DNA of 64,000 nt. It comes from Planctomycetota bacterium (lineage in GTDB: Bacteria; Planctomycetota; J058; JAJDCQ01). Below, piece by piece: positions 26,309 to 34,655 of this stretch. Location of the stretch: the NCBI GenBank assembly GCA_029260755.1, contig JAJDCQ010000099.1, positions 1 to 64,000 of the forward strand, given 5' to 3'. A program made the translations under genes and the position numbers. Under the pieces are notes generated by a model. It was not told the DNA's origin, did no database searches, and saw only the letters and a program-made list of their open reading frames with translations. Every line of letters begins with the position of its first letter. The stretch's first letter is position 1.

Positions 26309-26320
26309 ATCGAGGAAGTC

Positions 26321-28000
26321 ATGGATGACGATGGTAAACGATCCCCCCTGAGACCGAGTCGCCTCCGGGCTGGCTCCTGGATGACGCTCGTCGCGGCGCT
26401 CGGGCTCTTCGCCCCCGCGGTCGCCCGCGCCGAGGAGCCCGACGTGGACACGCGGCCCCGCCCGCGGCTGCGGATCGTCGAGACCGACCGCACGAGCGCC
26501 GAGCGGCCGAGCGCCGCGGCGCCGGCGGCGGCAGCGAAGCCGAGCCCGACGCGAGTGCGCTTCGGAGCCCCCGACCGGCCGCCCGAGGGCGGCGCGCCGC
26601 CGGGCGGGATCGGCACCGACGGCGAGGACCACAACGAGATCGGCAAGAACGCGATCGGCGAGAACGCGACCGCCGACGACGGCTACGACGTCGACGGCTC
26701 GCTCCTCCAGGCCGAGCTCGACGAGGCCTTCGGGCACGTCCGCGACGTCCAGATCGGCGACCTGCCGGCCCACATCAGCCTCATCGGCGACTTCCGCTGG
26801 CGCGGCGAGTACCACGATCCGTTCGACGTGGCGGCCGGCGGAGACCGGAGCCACGACACGCTCCATCTCTTCCGTTTTCGCCTCGGCCTCGACCTGAAGA
26901 TCTCGGAGTACCTCGAGGTGCTGGCCGAGTACCAGGTGAGCGAGGTCACCGACGACCCGCGGAGCCCTGACCCGTCGAGCAGTCAGGACTCCGCCGACTT
27001 CCAGCGGCTCTGGGCCGAGATCACGCCGATGGGTCGCGAGGGCGACCGCGTCGCCCTGCGCGTCGGGCGTCAGAACCTCGACTACGGCCAGCAGCGGCTG
27101 ATCGGGTCGTTCCAGTTCTCGAACGTCGCCCGCACCTTCGATGCGTTCCGGGCGCGCGGCTGGTGGGGCGACTTCACCCTCGACGGCGTCCTCGGCTACG
27201 TCGTCGAGCACGAGGACGACCACGCCAACGACGCGATCGACGACATCGCCCTCGGGCTGGTCCAGCTTCAGTGGCGCCCGACCGAGAAGCGCGTCATCGA
27301 GGTCTACGAGATCCTCAAGTTCGACCAGCGCCGCGACCAGTTCCTCGGCGACGACGGGCGTCGCGACGACGCCGAGATCTTCACGACGGGCGCGCGGGCG
27401 GAGGGCCCGCTCCTCTGGGGGTTCGACGCGTCGCTCGAGGGGGCGCTCCAGTGGGGCCGCATCGCCCGCGACGAGGTGCGGGCGTGGGCGTACCACATCC
27501 GCCTCGGCTGGGAGACGAAGGAGCTCCCGGTCCGGGTCCGGCTCTTCCTCGAGCTGAACATGGCGAGCGGCGACGAGGAGCCGGGCGACGGGAACGCCGA
27601 GCGGTTCGACAACCTCTTCCCGACGAACCACGCCCACTACGGCCTCATGGATCTCTTCAGCTGGCGCAACCTCGAGGACTACGTCGCGGGGATCCGGATC
27701 TGGCCGTTGCCGCGCGTCGTGATCGGCGTCGACTTCCATCACTTCCGCCTCCAGGAGCGGAAGGACGGCTGGTTCAACGCGGGCGGACGGCTGCTGCGCC
27801 GCGATCCGACCGGAGCGTCGGGCAAGTCGATCGCCTGGGAGCTCGACGTCCTCGTCCGCTGGAAGGTGAACGCCTACCTCACGTTCGAGGCCGTTTATGG
27901 ACGCCTCCGTCCGCTGGGGTTCGCGCAGGCGACGGACCCGAAGGGAGGAAGCGCCGACGACATCCACCTCGGCTATCTCCAGGTGCAGCTCAAGTTCTGA
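26321..28000 (+). CDS. Outer-membrane beta-barrel porin of the alginate-export (AlgE-like) family, 559 aa
   Basis: A signal region (about 16-37, ending ARA) and a 90-residue proline/alanine-rich linker precede a beta-barrel with alternating strands, including VALRVGRQNLDYGQQRLIGS, typical of the alginate_exp family, and a C-terminal phenylalanine as in outer-membrane proteins. It follows actF by 12 bp with a GAGGAAG ribosome site, so it is probably the last gene of the respiratory operon. No alginate genes are near; transport of an anion used by the cluster, for example nitrate, is a reasonable inference. Confidence 0.72.
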   Translation: MDDDGKRSPLRPSRLRAGSWMTLVAALGLFAPAVARAEEPDVDTRPRPRLRIVETDRTSAERPSAAAPAAAAKPSPTRVRFGAPDRPPEGGAPPGGIGTDGEDHNEIGKNAIGENATADDGYDVDGSLLQAELDEAFGHVRDVQIGDLPAHISLIGDFRWRGEYHDPFDVAAGGDRSHDTLHLFRFRLGLDLKISEYLEVLAEYQVSEVTDDPRSPDPSSSQDSADFQRLWAEITPMGREGDRVALRVGRQNLDYGQQRLIGSFQFSNVARTFDAFRARGWWGDFTLDGVLGYVVEHEDDHANDAIDDIALGLVQLQWRPTEKRVIEVYEILKFDQRRDQFLGDDGRRDDAEIFTTGARAEGPLLWGFDASLEGALQWGRIARDEVRAWAYHIRLGWETKELPVRVRLFLELNMASGDEEPGDGNAERFDNLFPTNHAHYGLMDLFSWRNLEDYVAGIRIWPLPRVVIGVDFHHFRLQERKDGWFNAGGRLLRRDPTGASGKSIAWELDVLVRWKVNAYLTFEAVYGRLRPLGFAQATDPKGGSADDIHLGYLQVQLKF

Positions 28001-28065
28001 GCCCGCCCGGATCGCGGCTCGGTCGACGTGCGTTCGCGACGGCGGGCTGCTACCCTCGGCTCGCC

Positions 28066-29064
28066 ATGCGCGTCGAGTTCTGTGGGTCCTGCGGCGCTCC
28101 CCTCGAGGCTCGCTGGGCCGAGATCGTCCTCGTCTGCCGCTTCTGCGGCTGCCAGAACGCTCCCGGGAAGCGGGGCGAACCGGTCCCTTCGTCGGTCCCC
28201 GATGACGGCCGCCCGCGCTTCTCGGTCGGCGGCCGGACCTACGTCGTCGAGGGGCATCTCGCCTCGGGCGACTCCTGCGAGGTCTACCGGGGTCGCTGGG
28301 CTCAGCGTCTCGGCGAGCTGGTCGTCATCAAGGTCCTGCGAGCGCTGTCGGACGCCGACCTGATCCGGCGCGAGGAGTCGTTCCTCACTCGCCTCCACGC
28401 GAGCTCCGCCCAGGGCGCTTCGCACTTCGTCACGCGCCTCCCCCAGCCGATCGCCCGGGGGACGCTCGCCGGCAAGGACGGTCTCGAGCGGGGCGTCCTC
28501 GTCTTGCGCTGGCCGGCCGGGTTCCAGCACACCCTCGAAGATGTCGCCCACGAGCACCCGGCCGGCGTCGACGGTCGAATTGCGGTCTGGGTCCTCAAGC
28601 GGCTCCTCGAGATCCTCGGCTTCATCCATCGCTCGGGGGTGGTCCACGGCGCCGTGACCCCTGCTCACGTCCTCGTCCATCCCCGCGACCACGGCGCTCA
28701 GCTCGTCGGCTTCGCCGCGGCGACGGCCTGGTCGAAGACGAGCCAGGAGCCGCTCCCCGTCGTGGCGCGCGCCCATCGCGACCACTACCCCGCCGAGGTC
28801 GTCGCCGACCGCTGGGTCTCTCCGACGACCGACGTCGCGATGGCCGCCCGATGCGCGCTCGCCGTCGCCGGGGCCGCTGGCTTCGCCGACGCCGGGCGGC
28901 TCGACGGAGCCCTCGGCCGCCTCGTCGTCGCGGCGGCCGGCGGCGCCCACGATGACGCGTGGGCCCTTCGTGATGAGGTGGACCACGCGGCATCGGATGC
29001 CTACGGTCCTCCCCGATACAACCCCATCGCGATGCCGGGCTGGTCGATCCGCGCGGACGCGTAG
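28066..29064 (+). CDS. Zinc-ribbon pseudokinase, 332 aa
   Basis: An N-terminal zinc ribbon (C6-x2-C9 and C24-x2-C27) is joined to a protein-kinase fold. K89 in VVIKV is kept, but HRDLKPxN is replaced by HGAVTPAH (194-201) and DFG by GFA (215-217), so the catalytic aspartate and metal site are missing: a likely pseudokinase acting as a scaffold or sensor. There is no membrane segment. It begins 65 bp after the porin gene and lies 34 bp before a vWA gene, with the same orientation as the next two genes, suggesting a separate three-gene signalling cassette. Confidence 0.75.
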   Translation: MRVEFCGSCGAPLEARWAEIVLVCRFCGCQNAPGKRGEPVPSSVPDDGRPRFSVGGRTYVVEGHLASGDSCEVYRGRWAQRLGELVVIKVLRALSDADLIRREESFLTRLHASSAQGASHFVTRLPQPIARGTLAGKDGLERGVLVLRWPAGFQHTLEDVAHEHPAGVDGRIAVWVLKRLLEILGFIHRSGVVHGAVTPAHVLVHPRDHGAQLVGFAAATAWSKTSQEPLPVVARAHRDHYPAEVVADRWVSPTTDVAMAARCALAVAGAAGFADAGRLDGALGRLVVAAAGGAHDDAWALRDEVDHAASDAYGPPRYNPIAMPGWSIRADA

Positions 29065-29098
29065 CCGGGCACCTTCGCTCAGGGACAGGAGTCGACTC

Positions 29099-30067
29099 AT
29101 GGGCCACGGGAACTACAGCCACGACGCACACGTCGCGATGACCGCCAGCCGCGCGAAGGCGCCGCCGAAGGAGATCTTCACCCAGCGGGCGTGCCACGAG
29201 CTGATGGCTCCGATGAACATCGGCATCCGGGAGGCGCGCGACAGCGAGGATCACCCCGCGTCGGTCGGCATCGTCTTTGCGCTCGATGTGAGCGGCTCGA
29301 TGGGCGAGATCCCCGCCAAGCTCGCGACCCAGACCCTGCCGACCTTCATGAAGGCGATGCTCGACTCGGGCGTCCCCGATCCTCAGGTGCTGTTCCTCGG
29401 CGTCGGCTGCGCGATCGGCGACCGGGCGCCGCTCCAGATCGGCCAGTTCGAGTCGACCGCGAAGCTGATGGACCAGTGGCTGACGTGGCTCTACCTCGAG
29501 GGCGGCGGCGGCGGCGGGCTCGAGAGCTACGAGCTCGCGATGTACTTCGCCGCGCGTCACACGGCGATGGACTGCTTCGAGAAGCGGAGCCGGCGCGGCT
29601 ATCTGTTCATCACCGGGGACGAGCCGCCGAACCCGGTCGTCTCGCGCGAGCAGGTGAAGCGCATCCTCGGCGACGACCTGAAGGCCGACATCCCGATCCG
29701 CGGCATCATCGAGGAGACGCAGCGGAGCTTCGAGCCGTTCTACCTGATCCCCGATCCCGGCCGCGGGCAGCGCGTCGGGCACGCCTGGCGCGACCTCCTC
29801 GGCGATCGGGTCGTCGTGATGCAGGATCCCGACGACACGAGCTACGTGGCGGCTGGCCTGGTCGCGCTCCTCGAGGGCGCGGTCGACGGGCTGCCGGCGC
29901 TGGTCGAGAAGCTCCGCGCCGCCGGCGTCGCCGAGACCCAGAGCGCGCAGGTGGCGAAGTCGCTGACGCCGTTCGCGGCGACGCTCGGGCGCGACGGCTC
30001 CCCGCCGCCCAGGCTGGGCGACCCCGCCCTGCCCGAGGGCGATGGAGAGAGCGGCCACGACCGCTAG
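29099..30067 (+). CDS. von Willebrand factor A domain protein, 322 aa
   Basis: A vWA fold with an intact metal-ion-dependent adhesion site, DVSGSM (about residues 63-68), a glycine run (GGGGGG) near 137, and the GYLFITGDEPP strand. It is cytosolic with no signal or membrane segment, resembling TerY-like vWA proteins that work with kinases. The start ATG 29099 has CAGGAG eight bases upstream. It overlaps the PurA-like gene by 26 bp and follows the zinc-ribbon pseudokinase, so the three probably act together; the process is unknown. Confidence 0.82.
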   Translation: MGHGNYSHDAHVAMTASRAKAPPKEIFTQRACHELMAPMNIGIREARDSEDHPASVGIVFALDVSGSMGEIPAKLATQTLPTFMKAMLDSGVPDPQVLFLGVGCAIGDRAPLQIGQFESTAKLMDQWLTWLYLEGGGGGGLESYELAMYFAARHTAMDCFEKRSRRGYLFITGDEPPNPVVSREQVKRILGDDLKADIPIRGIIEETQRSFEPFYLIPDPGRGQRVGHAWRDLLGDRVVVMQDPDDTSYVAAGLVALLEGAVDGLPALVEKLRAAGVAETQSAQVAKSLTPFAATLGRDGSPPPRLGDPALPEGDGESGHDR

Positions 30068-31427
30068 CCGCCGCGAGAGCTGGGCCGTCGTCGACCTCGG
30101 GTTCGGGGACGCCGGCAAGGGCGCGACCGTCGACTTCCTCGTCCGCGACCGAGGAGCGGGCCTCGTCGTGCGCTGGAACGGGGGCGCGCAGGCCGGCCAC
30201 GCCGTCCAGACCGCCGACGGACGGCGTCACGTCTTCAGCCAGCTCGGGTCGGGGTCGTTCGTGCCCGGGGTCGCGACCCACCTCGGCCCTGCGTTCGTGC
30301 TCCATCCGGGTGGGCTGCTCGTCGAGGTCGAGCGGCTGGCCGCGGTCGGAGTCCCTCGCGCCCTCGCGCGGCTGACCGTCGACGCCCGCGCCCTCGTCAT
30401 CGGGCCGTTCCAGCAGGCGGCCGGCCGGCTGCGCGAGCTGCTCCGAGGCGACGCTCCGCACGGGACGTGCGGCGTCGGGGTCGGCGAGGCGGTCGGCGAT
30501 GCCCTCGCCCGGCCCGACGAGGCGCTTCGGGCCGGCGATCTCGACCGTCCCGGGGTGGTCGCGAAGCGGCTCGCGGCCCAGCAGGAGCGGAAGCGGACCG
30601 AGGTCGCGGCCGATGCCCGGGCGCTCGCCGACCCTCGCGTGGAGGCCGAGCTCGGGCTCCTCCACGACGACGACGCGGTCGAGAGGGTCGTCGCCGCGTG
30701 GGCTCCCCTCGCGCGAGACCTCGCCGTGCTCGACGCACCCGGCGCGGCCGCGCGGATCGCCGGCGAGGCGGCGGTCGTCTTCGAGGGGGCGCAGGGTCTC
30801 CTCCTCGACGAGCGCTTCGGCTTCCATCCGCACACGAGCTGGAGCGACGCGACGCCGGCCGGAGCCGACGCGCTCGCTGCGGAGGCCGGGCGTGATCGAC
30901 CGCATCGAATCGGCGTGATCCGCTCCTACGCGACCCGGCACGGAGCCGGCCCCTTCCCGACCCACGACGGCCGCCTCGACGCGGCGCTCCCCGAGCCGGG
31001 CGAGGACGAGCCCGGCTGGCAGGGCGCCTTCCGGCGGGGCGCGCTCGACCTCGTCCTCCTCCGATACGCGCTCGCCGCGTGCGGCGGGGTCGACGGGCTC
31101 GCCGTGACCCACCTCGACCGGGTCGGCGAGAGCGTGCCTCTCTGCGACGCCTACGACGTTCCCGGCGAGGTCGAGCCCGGGCTCGTGAACCGCGGGCCGG
31201 GGGGACGCGTCATCTCCCTGGTGCCGGGGCCGACCTCGGACCTCGATCGTCAACGTCGCCTCGGCGATCTTCTACGGCGAGTCGAGCCGGCGGTCGAGGC
31301 GGTCGCGCGCGACGAGCTCGTCGGCCGGATCGAGACTGCCCTCGGGGTCCGGGTCGAGCTGCGAAGTGTCGGGCCGACCGCGGGTGATCGATGCTGGGAG
31401 TCCGCACCGCCGGTTCGGTTTCCGTAG
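30042..31427 (+). CDS. Divergent adenylosuccinate synthetase (PurA) homologue, 461 aa
   Basis: Recognisable PurA elements are the P-loop GFGDAGKG (20-27; canonical GDEGKG), RWNGGAQAGH (44-53; canonical GG-x-NAGH), GTCGVGVGEA (canonical GTTGRGIGP), VFEGAQGLLLDE and YATRHGAGPFPT. The loop that binds aspartate in true PurA (TTGR-x-RR) is absent; the corresponding stretch is PGWQGAFRRGALD. It therefore probably ligates a different amine or makes a different nucleotide, rather than being the housekeeping enzyme. It overlaps the vWA gene by 26 bp, which ties it to a signalling or stress cassette rather than purine synthesis. Confidence 0.75.
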   Translation: MERAATTASRRESWAVVDLGFGDAGKGATVDFLVRDRGAGLVVRWNGGAQAGHAVQTADGRRHVFSQLGSGSFVPGVATHLGPAFVLHPGGLLVEVERLAAVGVPRALARLTVDARALVIGPFQQAAGRLRELLRGDAPHGTCGVGVGEAVGDALARPDEALRAGDLDRPGVVAKRLAAQQERKRTEVAADARALADPRVEAELGLLHDDDAVERVVAAWAPLARDLAVLDAPGAAARIAGEAAVVFEGAQGLLLDERFGFHPHTSWSDATPAGADALAAEAGRDRPHRIGVIRSYATRHGAGPFPTHDGRLDAALPEPGEDEPGWQGAFRRGALDLVLLRYALAACGGVDGLAVTHLDRVGESVPLCDAYDVPGEVEPGLVNRGPGGRVISLVPGPTSDLDRQRRLGDLLRRVEPAVEAVARDELVGRIETALGVRVELRSVGPTAGDRCWESAPPVRFP

Positions 31428-31442
31428 ACTGGTCGGGTGACG

Positions 31443-32843
31443 ATGGTCGAGATGGGCCCCGAGCCCCGAGAGGCGAGCGACGCCGAGACCGATGACCGGG
31501 CCTCCGCGCCGACGCCGGTCGGGCTCGCCCGGCGTCTCCTCGGGAACCTCCTCGCGTTGCACGTCGCCGTCGTCGTGGCGTTCTACGTGGCGATGCCGGG
31601 CGGGTTCCCGTTCGGTCACCCGAAGATGCTCTCGAACCAGCTCGTCCCCCCGTTCCTGGCGCTGGCCGGCGTCGTCGGCGTCTGGTCCGCCTGGCGTCAC
31701 CGGCCGGCGGTGCTCGCGCCGCTCGGAGTGACGATCCCGGCGGGCTGGCTGGCGATGGGCGTCGCGGGCTGGATCACGTTTCCGGTGAGCTTCGCGCGGG
31801 TCGCGCTCGGATCGTTCGCGGTGGCGTCGCTCTCGGCGGGCATCTTCGCCGTCTACTGGCGTCGCGAGGGGTTCCGCGCGCCGGCGGCGGTCGCGGGCGG
31901 GGTCCTCCTCGGCGCGCTCGCGGGCGTCGGGGCGCCGCTCGCGCAGCGCGGCGTCGACCCGGGCACCCGCCCACTCGAGGCGGCGCTCCCGGCGCGACCC
32001 GCCGGGGAGAGCGACCTCGCGGCGATCGTCGATCCGCACGCCGAGCTCGGTCTCGGTCGGGTCTCGGCCCGTCATGGCGAGGTCGCCGTGGCGTTCGGCG
32101 CGGTGCGCGTGACGATCGACCCGCTCGTTCACTTCATCAGCCGGTCGCCCGACCGATGCTGGACATCGCTGGCGCCCCGGGCGACGCGAGTGAGCGCGCC
32201 GAGGCGCCTGACCGACGTCGTCGACACCGGCGACCGGCTCCACCTCCGCTACGAGTCCGACGACGGAGGCCAGGTCCTCGAGGTCGGCGCGACCGCCGAC
32301 GGGGTCGAGGTCGATGCGTGGTCGGAGCTCCGGGGCGAGGTCTACAGTCATCTCAACCGGTTCAGCTTCATCGAGGTGAGCGGGCACCGAGATCTCGCGG
32401 TCTCGTTCTCTCCGTGTCCCGACCGGACCATCACGATCACGTCATCGGACTACCCTTACGGCCGTCCCTCCCGGCTCGCCTACCTCGGCGCCGACGGCGT
32501 CTTCCGGGTCGTCGAGGCGCGGAGCGCCGAGAAGGGCCCCTTCACGACGCTGGCCGAGGGGCCGCTTCGGCCCGACGAGCCGCTGACGATCGTGCTCCAC
32601 GATGCGGGCGACCCGGTCGGGCGGATCGTCCTCGAGGACTGGGCGGCCCAGGTCGGAACTGGCCTCTCGCCGACGGCGGGCTGGGGACTCCCCGAGAACG
32701 CGATCGAGCTCTTCCGGGTCGGCGAATCGTGCCAGATCTTCATCACGCTCGCGGGCACGTCCGTCGGTCGCGGCTGGGACAGCGTCGGTCACGCGCCGGG
32801 CGTGTACCGGAACCGCCTTCGTTTTCAGGCAGCCGGCCGCTGA
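31443..32843 (+). CDS. Membrane protein of unknown function, 466 aa
   Basis: Four predicted membrane helices in the first third (about 30-155 overall), then about 290 residues with a beta-rich, probably extracytoplasmic domain. No family was recognised. ATG 31443 or GTG 31437 could start it; both sit within 16 bp of the PurA-like stop, so it may be the fourth gene of that cassette. A single CPDRT and one FISRSPDRCW segment carry the only cysteines of the soluble part. Confidence 0.6.
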   Translation: MVEMGPEPREASDAETDDRASAPTPVGLARRLLGNLLALHVAVVVAFYVAMPGGFPFGHPKMLSNQLVPPFLALAGVVGVWSAWRHRPAVLAPLGVTIPAGWLAMGVAGWITFPVSFARVALGSFAVASLSAGIFAVYWRREGFRAPAAVAGGVLLGALAGVGAPLAQRGVDPGTRPLEAALPARPAGESDLAAIVDPHAELGLGRVSARHGEVAVAFGAVRVTIDPLVHFISRSPDRCWTSLAPRATRVSAPRRLTDVVDTGDRLHLRYESDDGGQVLEVGATADGVEVDAWSELRGEVYSHLNRFSFIEVSGHRDLAVSFSPCPDRTITITSSDYPYGRPSRLAYLGADGVFRVVEARSAEKGPFTTLAEGPLRPDEPLTIVLHDAGDPVGRIVLEDWAAQVGTGLSPTAGWGLPENAIELFRVGESCQIFITLAGTSVGRGWDSVGHAPGVYRNRLRFQAAGR

Positions 32844-32946
32844 CCCGAACGAACTCCTTCCCTCTCGCGCTCGGAGTTTCTGTACACCGCCGCCGACCCG
32901 GCGCGCACGGTGAGGCAGGGAGCGACGGGGCGAAAGGAGCCGAACG

Positions 32947-33126
32947 ATGTTGCAACTCGGGCTGTTCGTGATCTGGATGATGTTCCTTCTGATGCTCCAG
33001 CGTCGGGGCGGCGACCCCTTCCAGGCGACGGCGCCCGAGGACGGACCCTCCCGAACCACCCTGCTCGTACTCCATCTGATGGGCGCCGCTGTCGCGGGGG
33101 TGCTCCTCGGCTTGAGCGTCTCTTGA
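32947..33126 (+). CDS. Small two-helix membrane protein, 59 aa
   Basis: Translating from ATG 32947 gives MLQLGLFVIWMMFLLMLQRR, a charged loop (GGDPFQATAPEDGPSRTT) and a second hydrophobic helix ending in VLLGLSVS, stop at 33124-33126. AAAGGAG lies seven bases before the start. The helix-loop-helix pattern and ribosome site support a real gene, although no family is recognised. It follows the membrane protein by 103 bp. Confidence 0.55.
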   Translation: MLQLGLFVIWMMFLLMLQRRGGDPFQATAPEDGPSRTTLLVLHLMGAAVAGVLLGLSVS

Positions 33127-33421
33127 GGGTCAACGGCTGTAAGAATAGTAGTTTACGGATGCTTGCGGCCGCCATGACGCGTCGCGCATCGCCCGGGCAG
33201 GCCTGACGCATCCCGTCGTTCCGGCGCGACTCGGACCCCGCTCCCGTGATACGATCTGGCGCGACGCCGGCGGCCCCCCGCCCGCGACGAACGAGCCGAA
33301 CGTCGTATCGTTCAGAAACGACACGGTTTCCTCGCGCGAGAGGTGGACGGGACCCCGAGCGATCAGCCAGCATCGCGAGGGACTCCACGTCGTCGACGTG
33401 GCTGGGTCCGCGGAGGTCGGC
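33127..33421. other. Intergenic region before the H1-like gene
   Basis: No gene is supported in these 295 bp. It contains a less GC-rich patch (around 33137-33160, TAAGAATAGTAGTTTACGG) that could be promoter DNA, a TCGTT-CAGA-AACGA inverted repeat at 33308-33321, and a perfect palindrome at 33385-33401. Confidence 0.45.
33385..33401. promoter_or_regulatory. Palindrome upstream of the H1-like gene
   Basis: CCACGTCG-T-CGACGTGG is a perfect 8-bp inverted repeat with a single central base, 20 bp before the start codon at 33422. The position between a promoter and the ribosome site suits an operator or a 5-prime-UTR hairpin; no regulator is known. Confidence 0.35.
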
Positions 33422-34522
33422 ATGGCAGCGCGCACATTCGCGAGGTCGGGACGCGGCGGCGGGGGGCGAACGGCCCCAGCCCGGAAGACGACCAAGAAGC
33501 CCAGCGCCAGGAAGAAGAGCAGCAAGAAGAAGACGTCGACCTCCAAGAAGAAGAAGACCTCCGCCAAGAAGACGAGGTCGAAGGCCGGCGCCAAGAAGAA
33601 GACGGCCAAGACGACGGCCAAGACGACGGCCAAGAAGAAGACCGCCAAGAAGAAGGCGACGGCCAAGAAGAAGACGACGGCCAAGAAGAAGACCGCCAAG
33701 AAGAAGGCGACGGCCAAGAAGAAGACGACGGCCAAGAAGAAGACCGCCAAGAAGAAGGTCGCCTCGGGGAAGAAGAAGGCCGCGAAGACGAAGACCTCCG
33801 CGAAGAAGATCAAGGCCAAGAGCAAGCCCGCCAAGCTCCAGCCGCCTCCGCGCACCCGCTCGCCTCAGCGTCGCGGGAAGCTCCGCGGCCTGACCAAGCA
33901 TTTCCACTACTCGTCGGCGATGTGGGCGTACATCCGCCACGTCTACGAGGACAGCGCCCTCGACCTCTCGATCCGAGATGTCGTCCGCGACGACGGCTCC
34001 CCCTGGGTCGAGGTCACCTACCGCGAGCCGGACGAGCCGGTGATCACGCAGCTCCGCATGAAGGTGCAGCGGATCGCGCCGTTCGAGCACACCGTCACCC
34101 TCGATCACTGGCGACTTCTCGATCCGCTCCTCGCGTCGGCCCAGATTCCGCTGCTCGATCAGAAGGTCGTCGGCGGGCTCGTGCGTTACGTCGTGCCGCG
34201 TGAGCGGATGAACGATCTCGGGCCGATCCTCGAGGTCGTCGAGTCCGAGGTGAAGCGCCTCGTCACGAACGCCCGCCCGGACAATCCCGTCTTCGTCGTC
34301 GAGATCCAGGAGCGCTTCGACCGCCGCCGCTTCGGCGACGTCGCCGTCGGCGCCGACTCGATGGCCGTCGCCCGCGCGATCGTGTCGGGCGCGTACCCCG
34401 AGTACGAGATCCTCGGGGTGATCGCGCTGGCCGACTACGAGGCGCGCCGGGGCGTCTTCGCCCTCGAGGCAAAGTCCTATCCTGCCCCCGGCGACATGAC
34501 CGTCCTCGGCCTCGCCACCTAG
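33422..34522 (+). CDS. Histone H1-like lysine/alanine-rich protein with C-terminal domain, 366 aa
   Basis: Residues 20-140 are a basic tail built of AKKKT / TAKKK repeats like eukaryotic H1 tails and bacterial Hc1/AlgP-type proteins, expected to bind DNA or RNA. Residues about 155-366 form a folded domain (HFHYSSAMWAYIRHVYED at the start, YPEYEILGVIALADYEARRG near the end) of no family I recognise. The start ATG 33422 has GGAGG five bases upstream. The lysine tract uses almost only AAG with repeated GCC/ACC/ACG codons, giving DNA-level repeats. A nucleoid role is likely; the C-terminal domain may bind a partner. Confidence 0.7.
   Translation: MAARTFARSGRGGGGRTAPARKTTKKPSARKKSSKKKTSTSKKKKTSAKKTRSKAGAKKKTAKTTAKTTAKKKTAKKKATAKKKTTAKKKTAKKKATAKKKTTAKKKTAKKKVASGKKKAAKTKTSAKKIKAKSKPAKLQPPPRTRSPQRRGKLRGLTKHFHYSSAMWAYIRHVYEDSALDLSIRDVVRDDGSPWVEVTYREPDEPVITQLRMKVQRIAPFEHTVTLDHWRLLDPLLASAQIPLLDQKVVGGLVRYVVPRERMNDLGPILEVVESEVKRLVTNARPDNPVFVVEIQERFDRRRFGDVAVGADSMAVARAIVSGAYPEYEILGVIALADYEARRGVFALEAKSYPAPGDMTVLGLAT
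33626..33761 (+). repeat. 51-bp tandem repeats in the lysine-rich tail
   Basis: Copies begin at 33626, 33677 and 33728 (the third is partial), each encoding the 17-residue unit TAKKKTAKKKATAKKKT. The near-identical DNA shows recent tandem duplication and a site prone to in-frame length change. Confidence 0.85.
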
Positions 34523-34539
34523 CCCTCCCAGCAGCTCGC

Positions 34540-34553
34540 GCCCCGATCGGGGC
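34540..34553 (+). terminator. Palindromic stem after the H1-like gene
   Basis: GCCCC-GATC-GGGGC is a perfect 5-bp stem 18 bp after the stop codon. There is no T tract, so intrinsic termination is uncertain; it is the only hairpin candidate in the 133 bp before the next gene. Confidence 0.3.
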
Positions 34554-34655
34554 AGATCTCCTCGATTCGATCCGAGTCCGCGCGTCCGGTCTGACCGTTC
34601 GTGGCCTCTCCTCTGGTGGCAGGGAAGAACCCAGAGGCGAACGGATCTCGAACCG

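Noticed and set aside
30042..31427. Housekeeping purA
   Set aside because: The aspartate-binding TTGR-x-RR loop is absent and the gene overlaps a vWA gene in a signalling-type cassette.
33596..33780. CRISPR array
   Set aside because: The repeats are direct, contiguous and in frame, coding for TAKKK units without spacers.
33130..33855. Minus-strand frame encoding a very hydrophobic Phe/Leu/Ala-rich protein
   Set aside because: It is the complement of the AAG-rich lysine repeats of the H1-like gene (AAG reads as CTT on the other strand), which creates false membrane segments.
34540..34553. Confident intrinsic terminator
   Set aside because: The stem is perfect but short and lacks a T tract; kept only as a low-confidence entry.
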